A stretch of 64,000 bases of DNA, from NCBI RefSeq assembly GCF_042453785.1, contig NC_091670.1, positions 36,405,501 through 36,469,500 on the forward strand, written 5' to 3'. Below the pieces are notes generated by a model. It was not told the origin of the DNA, did not search any database, and worked only from the letters and a program-made list of their open reading frames with translations. Shown one piece after another: positions 23,920 through 37,285 of the stretch. Source of the DNA: Malus domestica. Lineage: Eukaryota; Streptophyta; Magnoliopsida; Rosales; Rosaceae. The translations under genes and the position numbers were made by a program. Positions within the stretch are counted from its first letter, which is position 1. Every line of letters starts with the position of its first letter.

Positions 23920-26900
23920 TTCGGTTTAAAAAATAAAAAAATATTACAGTTGTACACTAAACTAAAGCTAACAAAAAAACGATGAAATATACAAAGAAAT
24001 ACCAAACCATCCAAAGACCTCCAACAAACAAGGACATTGTTACTTTGAAGACTTCACATTTCTTTGAACACCTTCAAACAAAGGACCTTGAGACAATGTT
24101 AGGAAGATAAACCATGTTATATAAATTATCAGCAATGACAAATAAAAAATGTCAAAGTAAGAGTTAATACAATCAAATTTGCTACTCATTTGGCCAGAAA
24201 GAAGTTGGAACAAAATAGAATGCTAAGCCAAAATTACAGATATTCAAGGTCCTTTCAAATGTTCCAGTCATTAACTCTTTTATAGATTAATTTCTCCTAA
24301 GCAGTCATTGACTCTCTTTCTCTATCTCGTGCCTTTTTCACTCTATACAACCCTTGTCTCATGGTCAACCTCTCCATCCCCTCACAGTCGCACGATACAA
24401 CATAACCTGCTCCGCCTCGGCTAGCCTCCCTTAGCACAAACCCCACAAGCACAAAATAACTAATACCAATTTAATTGAAGCAATTAAGAAATGACCGATG
24501 AAACTTCATCATAAAGTATTCAATGAAAGGTGAAAAAGGCACCAATTTTAATAGGAGGAAAATATATCAGAAAGTGTAAGTGTGAGAGGGAGAAAAGAAA
24601 GAGAGTAATATACCTCTGAAAATGGTGACAGAAGACCCATGCAAGACGCTGCCTCGTCTTCACCATCCTTTGAGATTTTGTTGTGATTCACTTGTATCCA
24701 TGGCATGGAATGAAAAACCGCGCGCTAATTTTTCAATTATGTAAGATGAGGGTGGCTGGTAGTTTTACAGTTACCTGCAGAACGTGGAGTACGAGTGGTT
24801 TCTTTTCCTCTACAGTGATAGGGATGTAGTTTTGAAAGTTTAAATTGCTTTAAGATAGATCATAATTATTGGAATATGAGCATCCAACTCATATTCAATC
24901 TTCAACGAATAAAGAAGTTCAATATATATTGAGTACTTTATGCGACCCTGACGTGATGAGACTCAAAACCCTAGTACTATTTTTCTCATGCCCGATTGGC
25001 AATTATAGTCTTATATACAACCATGAGCATGGATAATTAATTAAGTTAGGTTTCAGTCTCGAGGTTGTTTGCGAAACGTTCGAATTCGCACATAGTACCA
25101 GGTGTGTCCGTGTTTGATTCAGTGATATCTTTGTATTTTGAATTTAATTTTTCTGCAAAGGAGGATAAGAACGAGGAGTTTTTAGTTCACCTGCAAAATT
25201 TGAGATTTCGGCGAGAGAGAAAGAGGAATTTCAGAAGATTGAGACTAGTTTGACCATGAATGTTATGTCATTAAATGTTGCTTCATGAGATTTGTCCACG
25301 TTATTTGAATAAAATCTGACCTAGATTGTCATGTAGGTACTTAACAATTCTCTTAATTTAGGACCTAACATAAGTGATATATATTTTTTATACACTGGAT
25401 GCTCTTTTAGAATGTTTGAAAATGTTGAGACACATTTAGAATCACACCAAAAACTTAGAGGAATTTTAAGTACTTAATTCTAGATATAATGCTATCATGA
25501 AATTCTTTAAGTAGAATTATCTTGTGCACCTATACATTTACCCTGATTACACCCATCCCGTGAGTTTCTACCCTTCGTTTGACATGCATGTCTCGCTCAT
25601 TCGACAAATACGGCCTACTACAAATGTCCAAAACTTGTTTACTTTACAAGTTATCCAGATTTTTGGCTCGCATCACAACTTACCCACATTAAAGGTGGTA
25701 CTTGGCTCCACAAAAATTGTACAATTCCTACACAAAAATATAAAATATAATGGACGATTCATGAGTTTTTTTTTTAATTATAATTGGAACTATTTATATA
25801 TATATATATTAAAAAATATTATAAAGATTATTTATGTAAAAAATGATTAAGGATTATGGTCATCTAGTCAATCAACTTAGCAAATGAATAGACAATTTGT
25901 AATATTTTTATAATTTTATCAATCCTGATGACCGTACGTTTTTATACATTTTGATGACAACTGTTAAATATTTTATTGATTTTTGCAGAAATGATCTTTA
26001 CATAGTGAATTATAATATAAATATTCCAGTTATAAATAGAAAGGTATGTGAATCGACAACAAACTGTTTTTGTATAGGAACTCCTCGACACTTATGCATA
26101 ACCAAGAATCTCCCTTGATATATTGTCAAATCACTTTGAATCTTTCCATTTCTTCAAAATTGACTTATTTTTTTATTTGTGATTCCATTTTTCTTTGCAT
26201 CCTTAACATGTTACATATGTGATATCATGTCATGTATGCATTAGTGTTTACGCATTTATCACGTGTCTTTCCTTATACAACACACACATTTGTTGCATAT
26301 AAGTTTCTCTCGGACGTAGAATATTGTTGACACAACATTCATTAGGCCTCAATTACACAAAATAAACACTTTGCATTTGCTTATGAACAAACTGTTTAAA
26401 TTTTAAGGTTCATCCAACCCACCCATTGGAAGATGGGCTATTACATCCCACAATTGCCTATGAGTGGCCAATTTTTCCTTATTTCTTTCTTATTTTCTTT
26501 GTACTTCTAAATAAAAAGGAAAAGAAAAAAAAAAAAAAACTTCCAAACCCCTAGAATTTGGGCCTATTAACAAAAAAAAAAAAAAAAAAAAAAAAACTTT
26601 CCAAGATCCGGGTTAAACCCGCCCAAGTAACAATGAACCCATATACCCAACCCAAGTAATGCCAATTGTCAAGCGTTACTCTTCTTTTGTCCATATTTTC
26701 TCTCCCTTCACGCTTCCCATGCAAATGCCACTGCCCACGGTTTTCTCTCACTCATGCATGCATCCATATGTTACATACAAAACAACATCCATTCATACAT
26801 GCATGCATGCATCCCATGCATATACATAACGTCACTCTTTCGTGGCCATGCAAAAACATGTCCTATTTAATTTGCCATTTGTTCCAATATTATTAAGGCT

Positions 26901-27640
26901 TATTATTTAAGATTTAAGCAGTTCCTAGAAAGAACTCATAGTCATGAGTATTTTTTCAAAAAACGCTACACGTATAATCAGAAGTGCTTTTATTAGAAAT
27001 TCGTCGAAAGTTCTTGTTACGTTATTGAACACTGTAAGAAATGCTTTAGTTGTTAAGCAACACTTTCGGTGCAGTGCTTGTAGAAACAACCCAAATAAAC
27101 CCTTGTTACCTTAATTGTCCAAAAATACAAAACCCTTGTTACCTTGTACCGTTGATTAAGTAGATTCTGAGACGAACATGTTTTAAGATTAGAGATTTCT
27201 AATCAAATCACAACATTAATCAAATTACTATATCTGAATAACGTCATCTCTCTCTCTCTCATCAGTGGTTGCTTTTGGGTCTCTCCCCTCCCTCTCACAG
27301 CCTGCAGGCTCGTATCATTTCATATCAGCAGTCAGCTTTCCTCATTGAGTTATTCTTTTCCCTTTTTTTTTCTTTCGTTTTCGAAATTGTTCACATCACA
27401 CACAGTTACAGAGAATAAGAGAAAAAAAACAGGAAAGATTGCATACCAACTCACTCACATCAAATTCAATGAGAAGAACTCCGAAATTAAGCGATTTTAG
27501 ACGAGAATAATATTAGGATGAGTAATCTCTCGAGAAATCTCATCTCTTTTATTTAGTTGTTTGACCAAAAAATTAAAATAAAAGAAATAAATACAAAATA
27601 AATTCATGGAAAATAAAATTTAAAAGACAAGAGAGAGAAA
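23920..27640. other. Spacer upstream of the HD-ZIP III gene
   Basis: AT-rich. A minus-strand stretch at 24300-24480 can be read as open sequence (LREASRGGAGYVVSCDCEG), and a possible first exon at 24650-24710 starts MPWIQVNHNKISKDGEDEAA. Neither could be assigned to a family; both could be captured fragments tied to the CACTA-type end. A-runs occur at 26525-26600. The HD-ZIP III promoter must lie in the right part. Confidence 0.5.
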
Positions 27641-27659
27641 AAAGGGACAGACAGAGCCC

Positions 27660-28404
27660 TTCACAGTTCCGAGCTGCCGTTCGATTTGGCGTTGTGTGTT
27701 TGTTTTGTTGTGGCTTTTGCTTGCTTTGCTTTCTCTATCACAACATTACAAACCCACAAACAAAGAAACACACATTCTCTCTCTTCCCCCCTATCTATCC
27801 CTTTCTGCTATTTCTGTGGGTTATTCTTTTTCCATTTTCTTAATTTCTTAAAAAACACAAAACATACATATACTCTCTCTGTATCTCTATCTCTCTCTTA
27901 AAAAGAAAACTCTCGAGATTGGAGCCCCAAACCGCAAACAGGGCCACACTTTAACCACTGTTGAGCAAGCTAGGAGCTTTTTCCAACTTGGGTTCATTCA
28001 GTTTTGGAGTTCTTGAGAGAGAAAAAACCAGAGTTCTAGAGAGAGAGAGAGAGAGTGAGAGAGATAGAGGGAGGAGAGATAGGCATCTGATGAAGGAGAG
28101 AGGAGGCTCTCTTGTCGGAGAGAGCCTGCCAAGCTGCACTAACACCACCGCAACCAAAGAAGAAGACGACGACGAACAACACCTAACCTTAACCCAACCA
28201 TCTTTCTAAGCCACCAAACCAAACGTTTCTCACCATTTTTCTTCCCCCTCTTCCAAAACAGTGAGCTCAAAGCCCACATCTTTTCTGGGTTTCCTCTGTT
28301 GTCACTTGTTTCTGGAGATTTCCTCCGTTTCGATCTATTGGTTTTCTCTACTTTTCTTCACAAATCTTCTTTAGCTTTTGGGTTTGTTTTGGTGCGTCCG
28401 TACA
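27660..28404 (+). promoter_or_regulatory. 5' leader of the HD-ZIP III gene with one uORF
   Basis: A long CT/GA-rich stretch precedes the main ATG and fits the long leaders known for HD-ZIP III genes. The only upstream ATG seen in it (28090) opens a 39-residue frame that starts MKERGGSLVGESLP and stops at 28207-28209. The frame is acidic in the middle (KEEDDDEQ). It could reduce translation of the main frame. The transcription start is inferred, not seen. Confidence 0.5.
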
Positions 28405-31400
28405 ATGGCGCTGGTAATGCACCGAGACTCGCCGGGAAGCAGCAGCGGCGGGAGGCAGCAGATGGATTCGAGCAAGTACGTTCGGTACACGCCGGAGCAG
28501 GTGGAGGCGTTGGAGAGAGTCTACTCAGAGTGCCCAAAGCCCAGCTCCCTGAGAAGGCAGCAGCTCATCAGAGAGTGCCCCATTCTCTCCAACATTGAGC
28601 CTAAACAGATCAAAGTCTGGTTCCAGAACCGCAGGTAGAAACAACAGAATTCAAACCATTTAAATTTTTTAAAAAGTTGGAAAAATAGTAATTTCGATTC
28701 TCTAGCTTGCTCTCTTTTCTGTCTTCTTCCATTTTTTTTCATAATTTCTGTAAAGTGATGGACTTTTATTAATTTACATTGTCCTTGTAAAGGTATATAT
28801 AGATTTGAAGAGAAAATGTGTTTTGTTTTTATATTTCAGAAATGCATCTTTAACTGTTTTCTGTCCTTTGAAACAAGCAGAGTTCTTTTATCTTTAAAGA
28901 GAAAAAAAGTTTGCCTTTGTTTCCCTTCCATTTTCATTCGTGTGTGTGTGTGTGTATATATATATATATTTATTCCTCCTAATTTATTTGTATTTGTTAT
29001 GGATATTAATTCAAAAAGTAAAACATGCATATGGGTGATTATGGCATACCAAGATCAGGCAAGGAAATTGAACCATATATATGGGTGGTATTAGGGTTAT
29101 CTATAACAAATAATAAACAAAATTGGGCATGAGGGGAAGACAAGAAAATTGTTGTTTACCGGTTGTCTTCCTTGAAGAGAAACGAGATAAAGATTTGGCC
29201 ATCCAGAACGAAGAGTTCTTCATATCCAAATCTACATGTCTGTTTAGAAGAAGAGTTTATCCAAGTCTGCTCATAGGCATGATCTGTGAGGGCTTTTGGT
29301 ATTTATATTTTTCACTCTACAACCTCATTGAAACATATTTAAAAACTCGGGATTCTACCAGATTTTGACAGATTCTTTTAAAAATCAAGTTTGAATACCA
29401 CCAGGTCGACATATTCATTAAAAATCTTAATTGAATACACCTGAATCTCTGAATTCTTTTAAAATCTATCATTATACACCTGAATCTCTAATTTCTTTTA
29501 AATACTTCTTCACCTCCCACTTCACATGGAATTTGGTATTTGGTATTTTCTCTCTCTTGTTTATGTTTATTTTTTGGATAAATGATGATCTTGTTGACAT
29601 GGAGTTGTGTGCCTCCTTTAATTTGCGATGGAATGGAAGAAAACGACAACAATTGGTAAAAGGTGAAACTTTCACTTGGGTTTTCATATTTTATCTTTTG
29701 CAGAAAAGTGACTGTAAAATTTTAAACCTGCTTTTGCGTCCTTTGGACTTTTAACGAAGGATAATGACATCTCAATCCACTTTCTTTTATTATTTGTTAA
29801 TTTTATTTTTGGGTTCTTGTAATTTGTTCTTTCTTTTCCCATGATTCTTTTGAGCCAAGTGACAACTTTTTGTTTAATTAATGCCATTTCTCGAGTTTGG
29901 AATTTTCAATGTGTCGGGAACACCGCCCGGAACACTGAAATATCTCTCCATAAACTGAAGTTAAATGTCTGTTCTTGCTAAATTATTTCCAATGAATTAA
30001 TTTATGCATACCAAACGTATCCTTTTTCTTATTGTGCAAGTGAAGATATAAATCGGTATTTTCCAGCGTTCAGAAATGACTATTGAGTTGTTTCCGAATG
30101 AGATTTTATGTGCTATCAACTGGTAGATTATTCTCTAAAACTGGTGTTTTTGCGTGTTGTTCTTGCTTGTATAGATGCCGAGAGAAGCAGCGGAAGGAAT
30201 CTTCTCGACTCCAGACAGTGAACAGAAAGCTGACTGCGATGAACAAGCTGTTAATGGAAGAAAATGACCGCTTACAGAAGCAAGTTTCTCATTTGGTTTA
30301 TGAGAATGGATTTATGAAGCAGCAACTGCATACCGTAATTCCTTCCACCTTTAATACAATGCCTCTTCTGTTCTACGAAATGTTGCATGTTTTCAACGGT
30401 ATAGTACTTATTCTAAATTTGTTTGATAATAACATGTAGGCATCAGGAACGACCACAGACAATAGCTGCGAGTCTGTGGTCATGAGTGGTCAGCACCAAC
30501 AACAGCAAAACCCAACTCCCCAGCACCCCCAAAGGGATGCTAACAACCCAGCTGGGTAAGTTGTTAATGTCCGTGGAACAATTAATTGAAGCTAATTAGT
30601 TTATGATTAAGTAAACTAGCTTACGGTATATTATTCGTTTCAGTCTTCTTGCAATAGCAGAAGAGACCTTGGCAGAGTTCCTTTCTAAGGCTACTGGAAC
30701 TGCTGTCGACTGGGTCCAGATGATTGGGATGAAGGTAGCTTCCTTTCTTTTAAAGCAATGAGCATGCAAGTGTTCATATTTTACAATCTCTATTACTTTA
30801 TATCTGCTAGACCAATTTGAAATGTAACTTTCCCAGCAATATTTTGTAGCCTGGTCCGGATTCTATTGGCATCGTTGCTGTCTCCCGCAACTGCAGTGGA
30901 GTAGCAGCACGAGCTTGCGGTCTTGTGAGCCTAGAGCCCACAAAGGTATGAATTTTTGCATGGCCTTTGAGAAATTTGTGTTTGTGCATTTATTCTTCGC
31001 AGTCTAAAATGTATGTTTACTTACATTATAGGTCGCCGAAATACTCAAAGATCGTAAATCTTGGTTTCGCGATTGCCGATGCCTTGAGGTATTAAGTCTA
31101 ATCCCTGCGGGGAATGGTGGAACAATTGAGCTCGTATACATGCAGGTATGCTGTTTTAATCAATTGGTGCTGTGTCATTGTGCATCCAGGCATCAAGTTT
31201 TTTTTTTTTGTTATAATTGTATGTTTTGTATTCTTAATCTGTAAATTTTTCTTTGCAACCAGACTTATGCACCCACAACATTGGCTGCGGCACGTGACTT
31301 TTGGACACTAAGATATACTACAAGTTTGGAAGACGGCAGTCTTGTGGTAATTTGATACTTGGTTCCTTTCTTGCCCTAGTTACCAGAATTCAAAACCTCC

Positions 31401-34170
31401 ATAGTTCAACAATCATGTACTTATGTTTGTATCTTACTATCTCAAAATTACATTTACAGGTATGCGAGAGGTCATTGACTTCCTCTACTGGTGGCCCACC
31501 TGGGCCAACATCTGCAAGTTTTGTCAGAGCTGAAATGCTTCCTAGTGGTTATCTTATCCGACCTTGTGAGGGTGGAGGTTCCATTATCAACATTGTGGAT
31601 CATGTTGATTTAGACGTGAGAATATATCATTACTATTTCTTCCTGAACTCTTTAGTTATTCGTTTGCCTTATTAAGTGCTTTTTATGTCTTAGGCTTGGA
31701 GCGTTCCTGAAGTTCTCAGGTCACTTTATGAATCCTCCAAAATCCTTGCTCAGAAGACGACCATTTCTGTAAGAACTTTTGTTCAAATTTCATTTCACGC
31801 TGTAGTTTATTCTTCCTTTTCATTCACGGTTTATCTTTGTAAATTTGTTTTGTAGGCCCTGCGACACATAAGACAGATAGCTCAAGAGTCTAGTGGAGAA
31901 ATTCAGCATGGTGGAGGTCGCCAACCTGCTGTTCTGAGGACATTTTGTCAGAGGCTGTGTAGGTATGCCCTCCAAAAAATTTCAGTCCAAACAGTGTGGT
32001 TGCAATTTGAAGTGCATATGTAAACTTGCAGTTGGAGTTATATTTCTTCATTCACTGAGAATATTTGGAATTGGGTTTCAGTGGGTTTAACGATGCTGTT
32101 AATGGGTTTGCGGATGACGGTTGGACACTTATGGGTAGTGATGGTGTGGAAGATGTTACCATTGCTATTAACTCATCTCCGAAAGTGCTTGGTTCCCAGT
32201 ATAACACTTCAATTTTCCCACCTTTTGGAGGAGGGGTGCTGTGTGCCAAGGCATCAATGCTGCTGCAGGTAATTCCCTAGTGACTAAACTCAATTGCGGC
32301 TCAGGTCTTCCTTCAGTTTTGTATATTTATCCTTGTCCTTCTTGAGTTATCTGGTTTCTATTGTTGACTGATAACTATGATTTGGTTAATCAGAGTGTTC
32401 CCCCTGCTTTGCTTGTTCGTTTCCTGAGGGAGCACCGGGCTGAGTGGGCTGACTATGGGGTTGATGCATACTCTGCTGCATGTCTTAAAGCTAGTCCATA
32501 TGCAGTTCCTCTTGCAAGAGGTGGTGGCTTTCCGAGCACCCAGAATATTTTACCGCTTGCACAAACTGTGGAGCATGAGGAGGTATTGACCTGATCATCC
32601 TATGTAAACTCATTTCAGTTACTGCACTTTCCGTGTGTTAAACTCAATTCTATTACTGCGTATTCCCCGTGTTTAAAGTTAACTGTGTACTAATTGGTGT
32701 CATTTACTCTTACAGTTTTTAGAGGTAGTTCGGCTAGAGGGTCCTGCTTTCTCTCCTGAAGATGTTGCTTTGACACGGGATATGTACTTATTACAGGTTA
32801 GTGAACTGATTTTGCATATCGAACAGATTCATTTAGTGTTCGCTGCTGTTGTTAATTAACAGTGTTCCTATAATATATTGTTGCAGTTGTGCAGTGGAGT
32901 TGATGAGAATGCAGTTGGTGCCTGCGCTCAGCTTGTCTTTGCACCTATTGATGAATCATTTGCTGATGATGCTCCTCTGTTGCCCTCCGGTTTTCATGTC
33001 ATACCTTTGGATCCCAAGGCAGTTAAGTGATGTCTCTAATCTTGCATCACCGTGTTTCTTGTATGCATCTGTTGTGATTAATCTGATTTCTTCTACTTAT
33101 TCCTAATGATGGCAGGATGGACCTACTGCAACTCGCACTTTAGATTTGGCCTCTACGCTTGAAGTAGGAACCAGTGGTGCTCGTGCCATTAATGACGCTG
33201 ATGGGAATAGTTACAACCGTAGGTCAGTGCTAACCATAGCCTTCCAATTTACCTTTGAGAACCACTTGCGAGACAATGTGGCTGCAATGGCTCGCCAGTA
33301 TGTGCGTAGTGTTGTAAGCTCTGTTCAGAGGGTAGCTATGGCTATTGCCCCATCCCCGCTCAGCTCCCAAATAGGACCAAAACCCCTTCCTGGATGTCCC
33401 GAGGCTCATACTTTGGCACGATGGATTTTCAGAAGCTTCAGGTAGCTATGGCTATTGTCCCTTCCCAGCTCAAACTCTTTACTTGAGTGTTTATTTGCAT
33501 ATTACTGTGTTAGAAGTGTGTGGTACTGTTTAGTTGAATATCGCTGAACACATATGGCATTTCAGGATTCACACTGGGGGAGAGCTCTTTCGAGTCGATA
33601 TCTCATCTAGTGATGCTATTTTGAAGCAACTTTGGCGCCATTCGGATGCCATCATGTGCTGCTCTGTTAAAACAAATGTAGTTGCTTATCTTTTAAGTTA
33701 TTTTTAACTCTTAAATTGTAGGCTGAGTAAGTACATGCTTAGTTCCCTTTTCAACATGTTTCTTGGACATTCAACTGCAGACGTCGCCAGTGTTCACCTT
33801 TGCAAACCAGGCTGGCCTTGACATGCTCGAAACCACTCTTGTTGCCCTCCAAGACATCATGCTCGACAAGATTCTAGACGAAGCTGGACGAAAATTTCTC
33901 TGCTCGGAGTTCTCCAAAATCATGCAACAGGTAATAATTCCCCAAACCGTGCTCTCATTGCTTTCCTATTTTGAATTCTTTGTTCAAACAGCTTTCCAAC
34001 ACGCGCTTTTTCCGAATTTTTAGGGCTTTGCATATCTGCCAGCCGGAATATGTGCCTCCAGCATGGGGAGACCGGTGTCTTACGAGCAAGCTGTTGCATG
34101 GAAAGTTGTTAACGACGACGATTCCAATCACTGCCTTGCATTGATGTTCATGAACTGGTCCTTTATGTGA
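28405..34170 (+). CDS. PHV/PHB-like: Class III HD-ZIP transcription factor, PHABULOSA/PHAVOLUTA type
   Basis: Eighteen exons (28405-28634, 30175-30334, 30440-30555, 30644-30734, 30850-30945, 31032-31145, 31263-31346, 31460-31615, 31694-31768, 31856-31962, 32082-32268, 32394-32582, 32716-32796, 32887-33021, 33116-33441, 33566-33677, 33781-33930, 34024-34170) join to 851 residues; Arabidopsis PHB has 852. Homeodomain at about 24-84 (KQIKVWFQNRRCREKQRKES), leucine zipper to about 128, START domain about 160-375, C-terminal MEKHLA domain about 705-851 ending MFMNWSFM. The tract ASGTTTDNSCESVV after the zipper marks the PHB/PHV branch rather than REVOLUTA or ATHB8/15. These factors specify adaxial leaf identity, meristem function and vascular pattern. 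The transcript carries a miR165/166 site. All introns are GT-AG; intron 1 is 1540 bp. Confidence 0.97.
30724..30859 (+). promoter_or_regulatory. miR165/166 target site split by an intron
   Basis: TTGGGATGAAG ends exon 4 (30724-30734) and CCTGGTCCGG starts exon 5 (30850-30859). Joined, they make the known miR165/166 complementary site encoding GMKPGPDS in the START domain. The site exists only in spliced RNA. In this gene family, mutations here give dominant adaxialised phenotypes. Confidence 0.95.
33331..33475 (+). repeat. Exon 15 fragment repeated at the following splice donor
   Basis: GGTAGCTATGGCTATTG occurs in exon 15 at 33331 and again at 33441, where its GTAGCT forms the donor of intron 15. 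Similarity continues through CCC.TCCC and AGCTC for about 35 bp. The offset is 110 bp. Confidence 0.75.
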
Positions 34171-34400
34171 TTGTGATGGATGATAGATCTCACAAACACT
34201 TTTAAGTTTCGATTAAGTTATGTAGTTCCTTTTTATATGAGTACTCTTAGAACTTTTGAAGTCAAAGTAGTCAATAGCAGGATATTTCATGGAGACTTTT
34301 CAGAGTGTTTATATTTTGGATCAATGGATATGACTATGCAGTCTGCTTTAACATATCACGATGATTTGTGAATGCTGAACTCTCTCCCAAAAGCATGCGA
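34171..34400 (+). other. 3' UTR region of the HD-ZIP III gene
   Basis: Non-coding sequence directly after the stop; no distinct polyadenylation signal was fixed. Confidence 0.4.
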
Positions 34401-34584
34401 CCCTTTGTATTTAGGTTTCACGCGGTGTCAGAACCGTTCTATTCCGTCAATAATACTCGGGAGTTTCTCAGGGTGGTTTGTCTGGTTTGGTAACTTGGCA
34501 CTTGAGTTCTAGGATCGTTTTGACGTTCAGGTAACTTGGCATTCGTGTTGTGTGTTCGTTTTGAAATTTACACCTTTGTTTTAA

Positions 34585-34714
34585 GGGAAGTTTTACGAAA
34601 AGTTTTCGATACTGTTCACTTTAACAAAAAACCATATTACTATTTATTTTACCTTTTATTTTGTCCTTATTGTTAAAACTTAAAGTTTTCGAGTTTTTTT
34701 TATTAGTTTTCCTT
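34585..34714 (+). mobile_element. Short MITE family, copy D
   Basis: Begins GGGAAGTTTTACGAAAAG and ends near TATTAGTTTTCC; the shortest copy, in the orientation of copies B and E. Confidence 0.65.
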
Positions 34715-37250
34715 TGTTTTAATCATTCGCACGATGAAATGGATTATCGTGATTAACACGACCAACATAAAGACTAAATTGGCCAAATTGAAATCACATG
34801 ACCCTTTTAGTAGTTTAACCTTAGAAAAGTAGAGACTCGTTTCTGAACATGTACACTGACAAAAACGTCAAAAATACTTGAAGATGAAAAGTGTGAGAAC
34901 GGAATCAGAAACCCCAGTCGCTTTTAAAATTGCAACAAAATACAGCAGTTCACTAAAAGTGGAGGGCAAGTTTGAAATATTGAATTTACCCAAGGGACCC
35001 TGTAAAAAGATTCCGCAGTAGTCGATAACAGTGTACTTTACAATTTGGTCCACTGACATGTTATTTTTTACCCCAGAGAGTCTCTGCATTTTGCAGTGGT
35101 CTGTAAATATAGGTGGACGAAATAATTGAATTAAGGCAATTGAATGCAAAAGACAAGAGAAAGAAAGAAGATGAAGATCCTGCCCTATTGCCTAAACTGC
35201 AACCCTAAAATCTCTGTGAAACCTTTAGAATAATGGCTGGTTTAGTATTGTTGTGATTTGAAAAAAACCTGATTTTTTAGTGTTGTGAGAATAAACTCAT
35301 TTTTGCTGCTTCACGTTTTCAGTTTTTTTTCATCTAAAACTGTGAAAATAAGCTGTTTTTAAGTGTTGACCAAACATCTTTTTTAGCTCTCCTTTTTTTT
35401 TATACTTATTTTTATAGTGTTTCAACACCAAACCAGTACTAATAATGATATGGTATGGTATGAAGAGGCAAACCAAATCTCTCTCTCTCTCTCTGTGAAA
35501 GTTAAGCTCAAACCAGACAAACATCTCTCTGGTACGAAGACCACTTTTTGTATTGTTTTCTTTTTTCTTTTAGTTAAAAATGAGAACGTTTAGAGTCTTT
35601 GCTGTCACGGGTGAGATTATAATACTCCGTAGTATTGTACAATTTTTTTTTAGTTACATCGATATTTTTACATTAAGGAAAATGAAAGGTCGACTAAATC
35701 ACATAATGGGCAGTTTAATTTGGTATCGAATTCGTTATTTACGAGATTTGAACTTAAAACCTCTTACTTCTAAGTAAAGAGGAATATCATCAAACCGTAG
35801 TACTGAGTGACAGATTTTTTTTTGTTTTGTTACATTTCTCTTTATAACATATCTTTAGCCGTTTAACCTACAAAGTCAAACCAAGCCGGTTTTTATATGG
35901 AGAAATTTTTATATTTAATAGGACAGCTTGACCAACTAACCGGCGAGATTTTTCAATGTAATCAGCACACGAGATGGTACATCACGTGTCATTATATAAA
36001 TGATGAGATATGTGTGTTAAAAAGTAAATAACTTAAAAAGTAAAATTTCTCACCACTTACATAAAAACACGTGGTGTATCACTCATGTTTCCGTTACAAT
36101 AAAAAATTTCTTCAACTAACGAGTGATATCGACCAGTTCAACAAAACCTTAATCCTGTGCATTTAGAGTTTTACCTAAGGGGGACGAAATGGTGCCTAAA
36201 TACAAAGACACATATTTCTTTGTGAGATTGCTCGAGTATCGAGCTGGTCTCGCTACTCTATCCCAACGTGAAATCAGAATTTTGATGTGGATTTGAGCCA
36301 ACCAAGTGAGATTAAAACGTTTCATGGCTGCAAGAAAACCAAGCAAGTACGCGTCACCTGACCGATTCTGTGTAATTAGCTGTGATGCTGTGGAGTATGT
36401 CATGCTGCCGTACCACGTGGCATGGTGGTGAAGTCATTGGTCCCGGTCTTCTCTGACTCCTTTTGCTGCATGCATGCGTCGTGCGATTGATGCCATGAGA
36501 GACAATCTCTAAATCAGTTTCGAAAATCATACGCTTGTTTAACACCAACCAGTGAACCAGTCGTACCGTAATGATTTGTGTACGTAGCTTGTTGTGTATT
36601 TTCACCCACATTGATATTGTGATGAGAGTGCACATAGCAAAGTTTCAAGTACCCAAAAGAGGCTGGGGAAAACATATGTGAAAGTCCTTCAAAGACCCAT
36701 TGAATTTCTTGAACAAGACTCTTGTATCCATCAAATGCTCAATGAAATGTCAGCTCAGCATATCAGTAACAGTAGGAATGACGCACTCGACATCACTTGG
36801 CAAGGGATATTGGCAATATTTGACATCCCACCAAGCGTTCAATGAAGTATCTCATCAAAAATAAAATTGAAATGTTTTTTGCAAACTGAGCGTGTTTTCG
36901 AATTCCAAGTTGAATGTTCGAACCACAATCACTTGATAGAGAATGTATCTAAAATTTCCCATGGAGTTGAGCATAGGCATTAGAAATAAATTTTGGTTTT
37001 CTCCTTCTCACTTAAGTAACCTAAAATTATTAAAAAAAGTTACGGTTTCACTATAAAATTAATTAACAATATAAAAAAGTTAAATTACTTATAAGAACAT
37101 GTAAAATCCTTTATTTTCTCAACGTAAGATTAATACCCTTAACAATTTTGTTTTACCTTCTTTTCTGATTGAAGTCCAAGAGAAACTTTTTGACAGAACC
37201 TCCATAATTGGAAACAATGAACTCGCTAGGATCGTTATATCTGTTGGGGG
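34715..37250. other. Spacer downstream of the HD-ZIP III gene
   Basis: No exon recognised. It holds a SINE at 35642-35811 and a CACGTG core inside TACCACGTGGCA near 36411 that cannot be tied to a gene. Confidence 0.5.
35642..35811 (-). mobile_element. tRNA-derived SINE, minus strand
   Basis: Read on the minus strand it starts with TCACTCAGTACTACGGTTTG, has box-B-like AAGTTCAAATCTCGT, and ends in an A-rich tail next to ATGTAACTAAAAAAAAA. The layout matches tRNA-derived SINEs. Confidence 0.6.
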
Positions 37251-37285
37251 GTTTGAATCTTTGAGATGTGTGGGCCAAAAAGAAT

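Noticed and set aside
28299..28598. 99-residue frame over the start of the HD-ZIP III gene
   Set aside because: Starts at a non-ATG codon and overlaps the conserved homeodomain frame out of phase.
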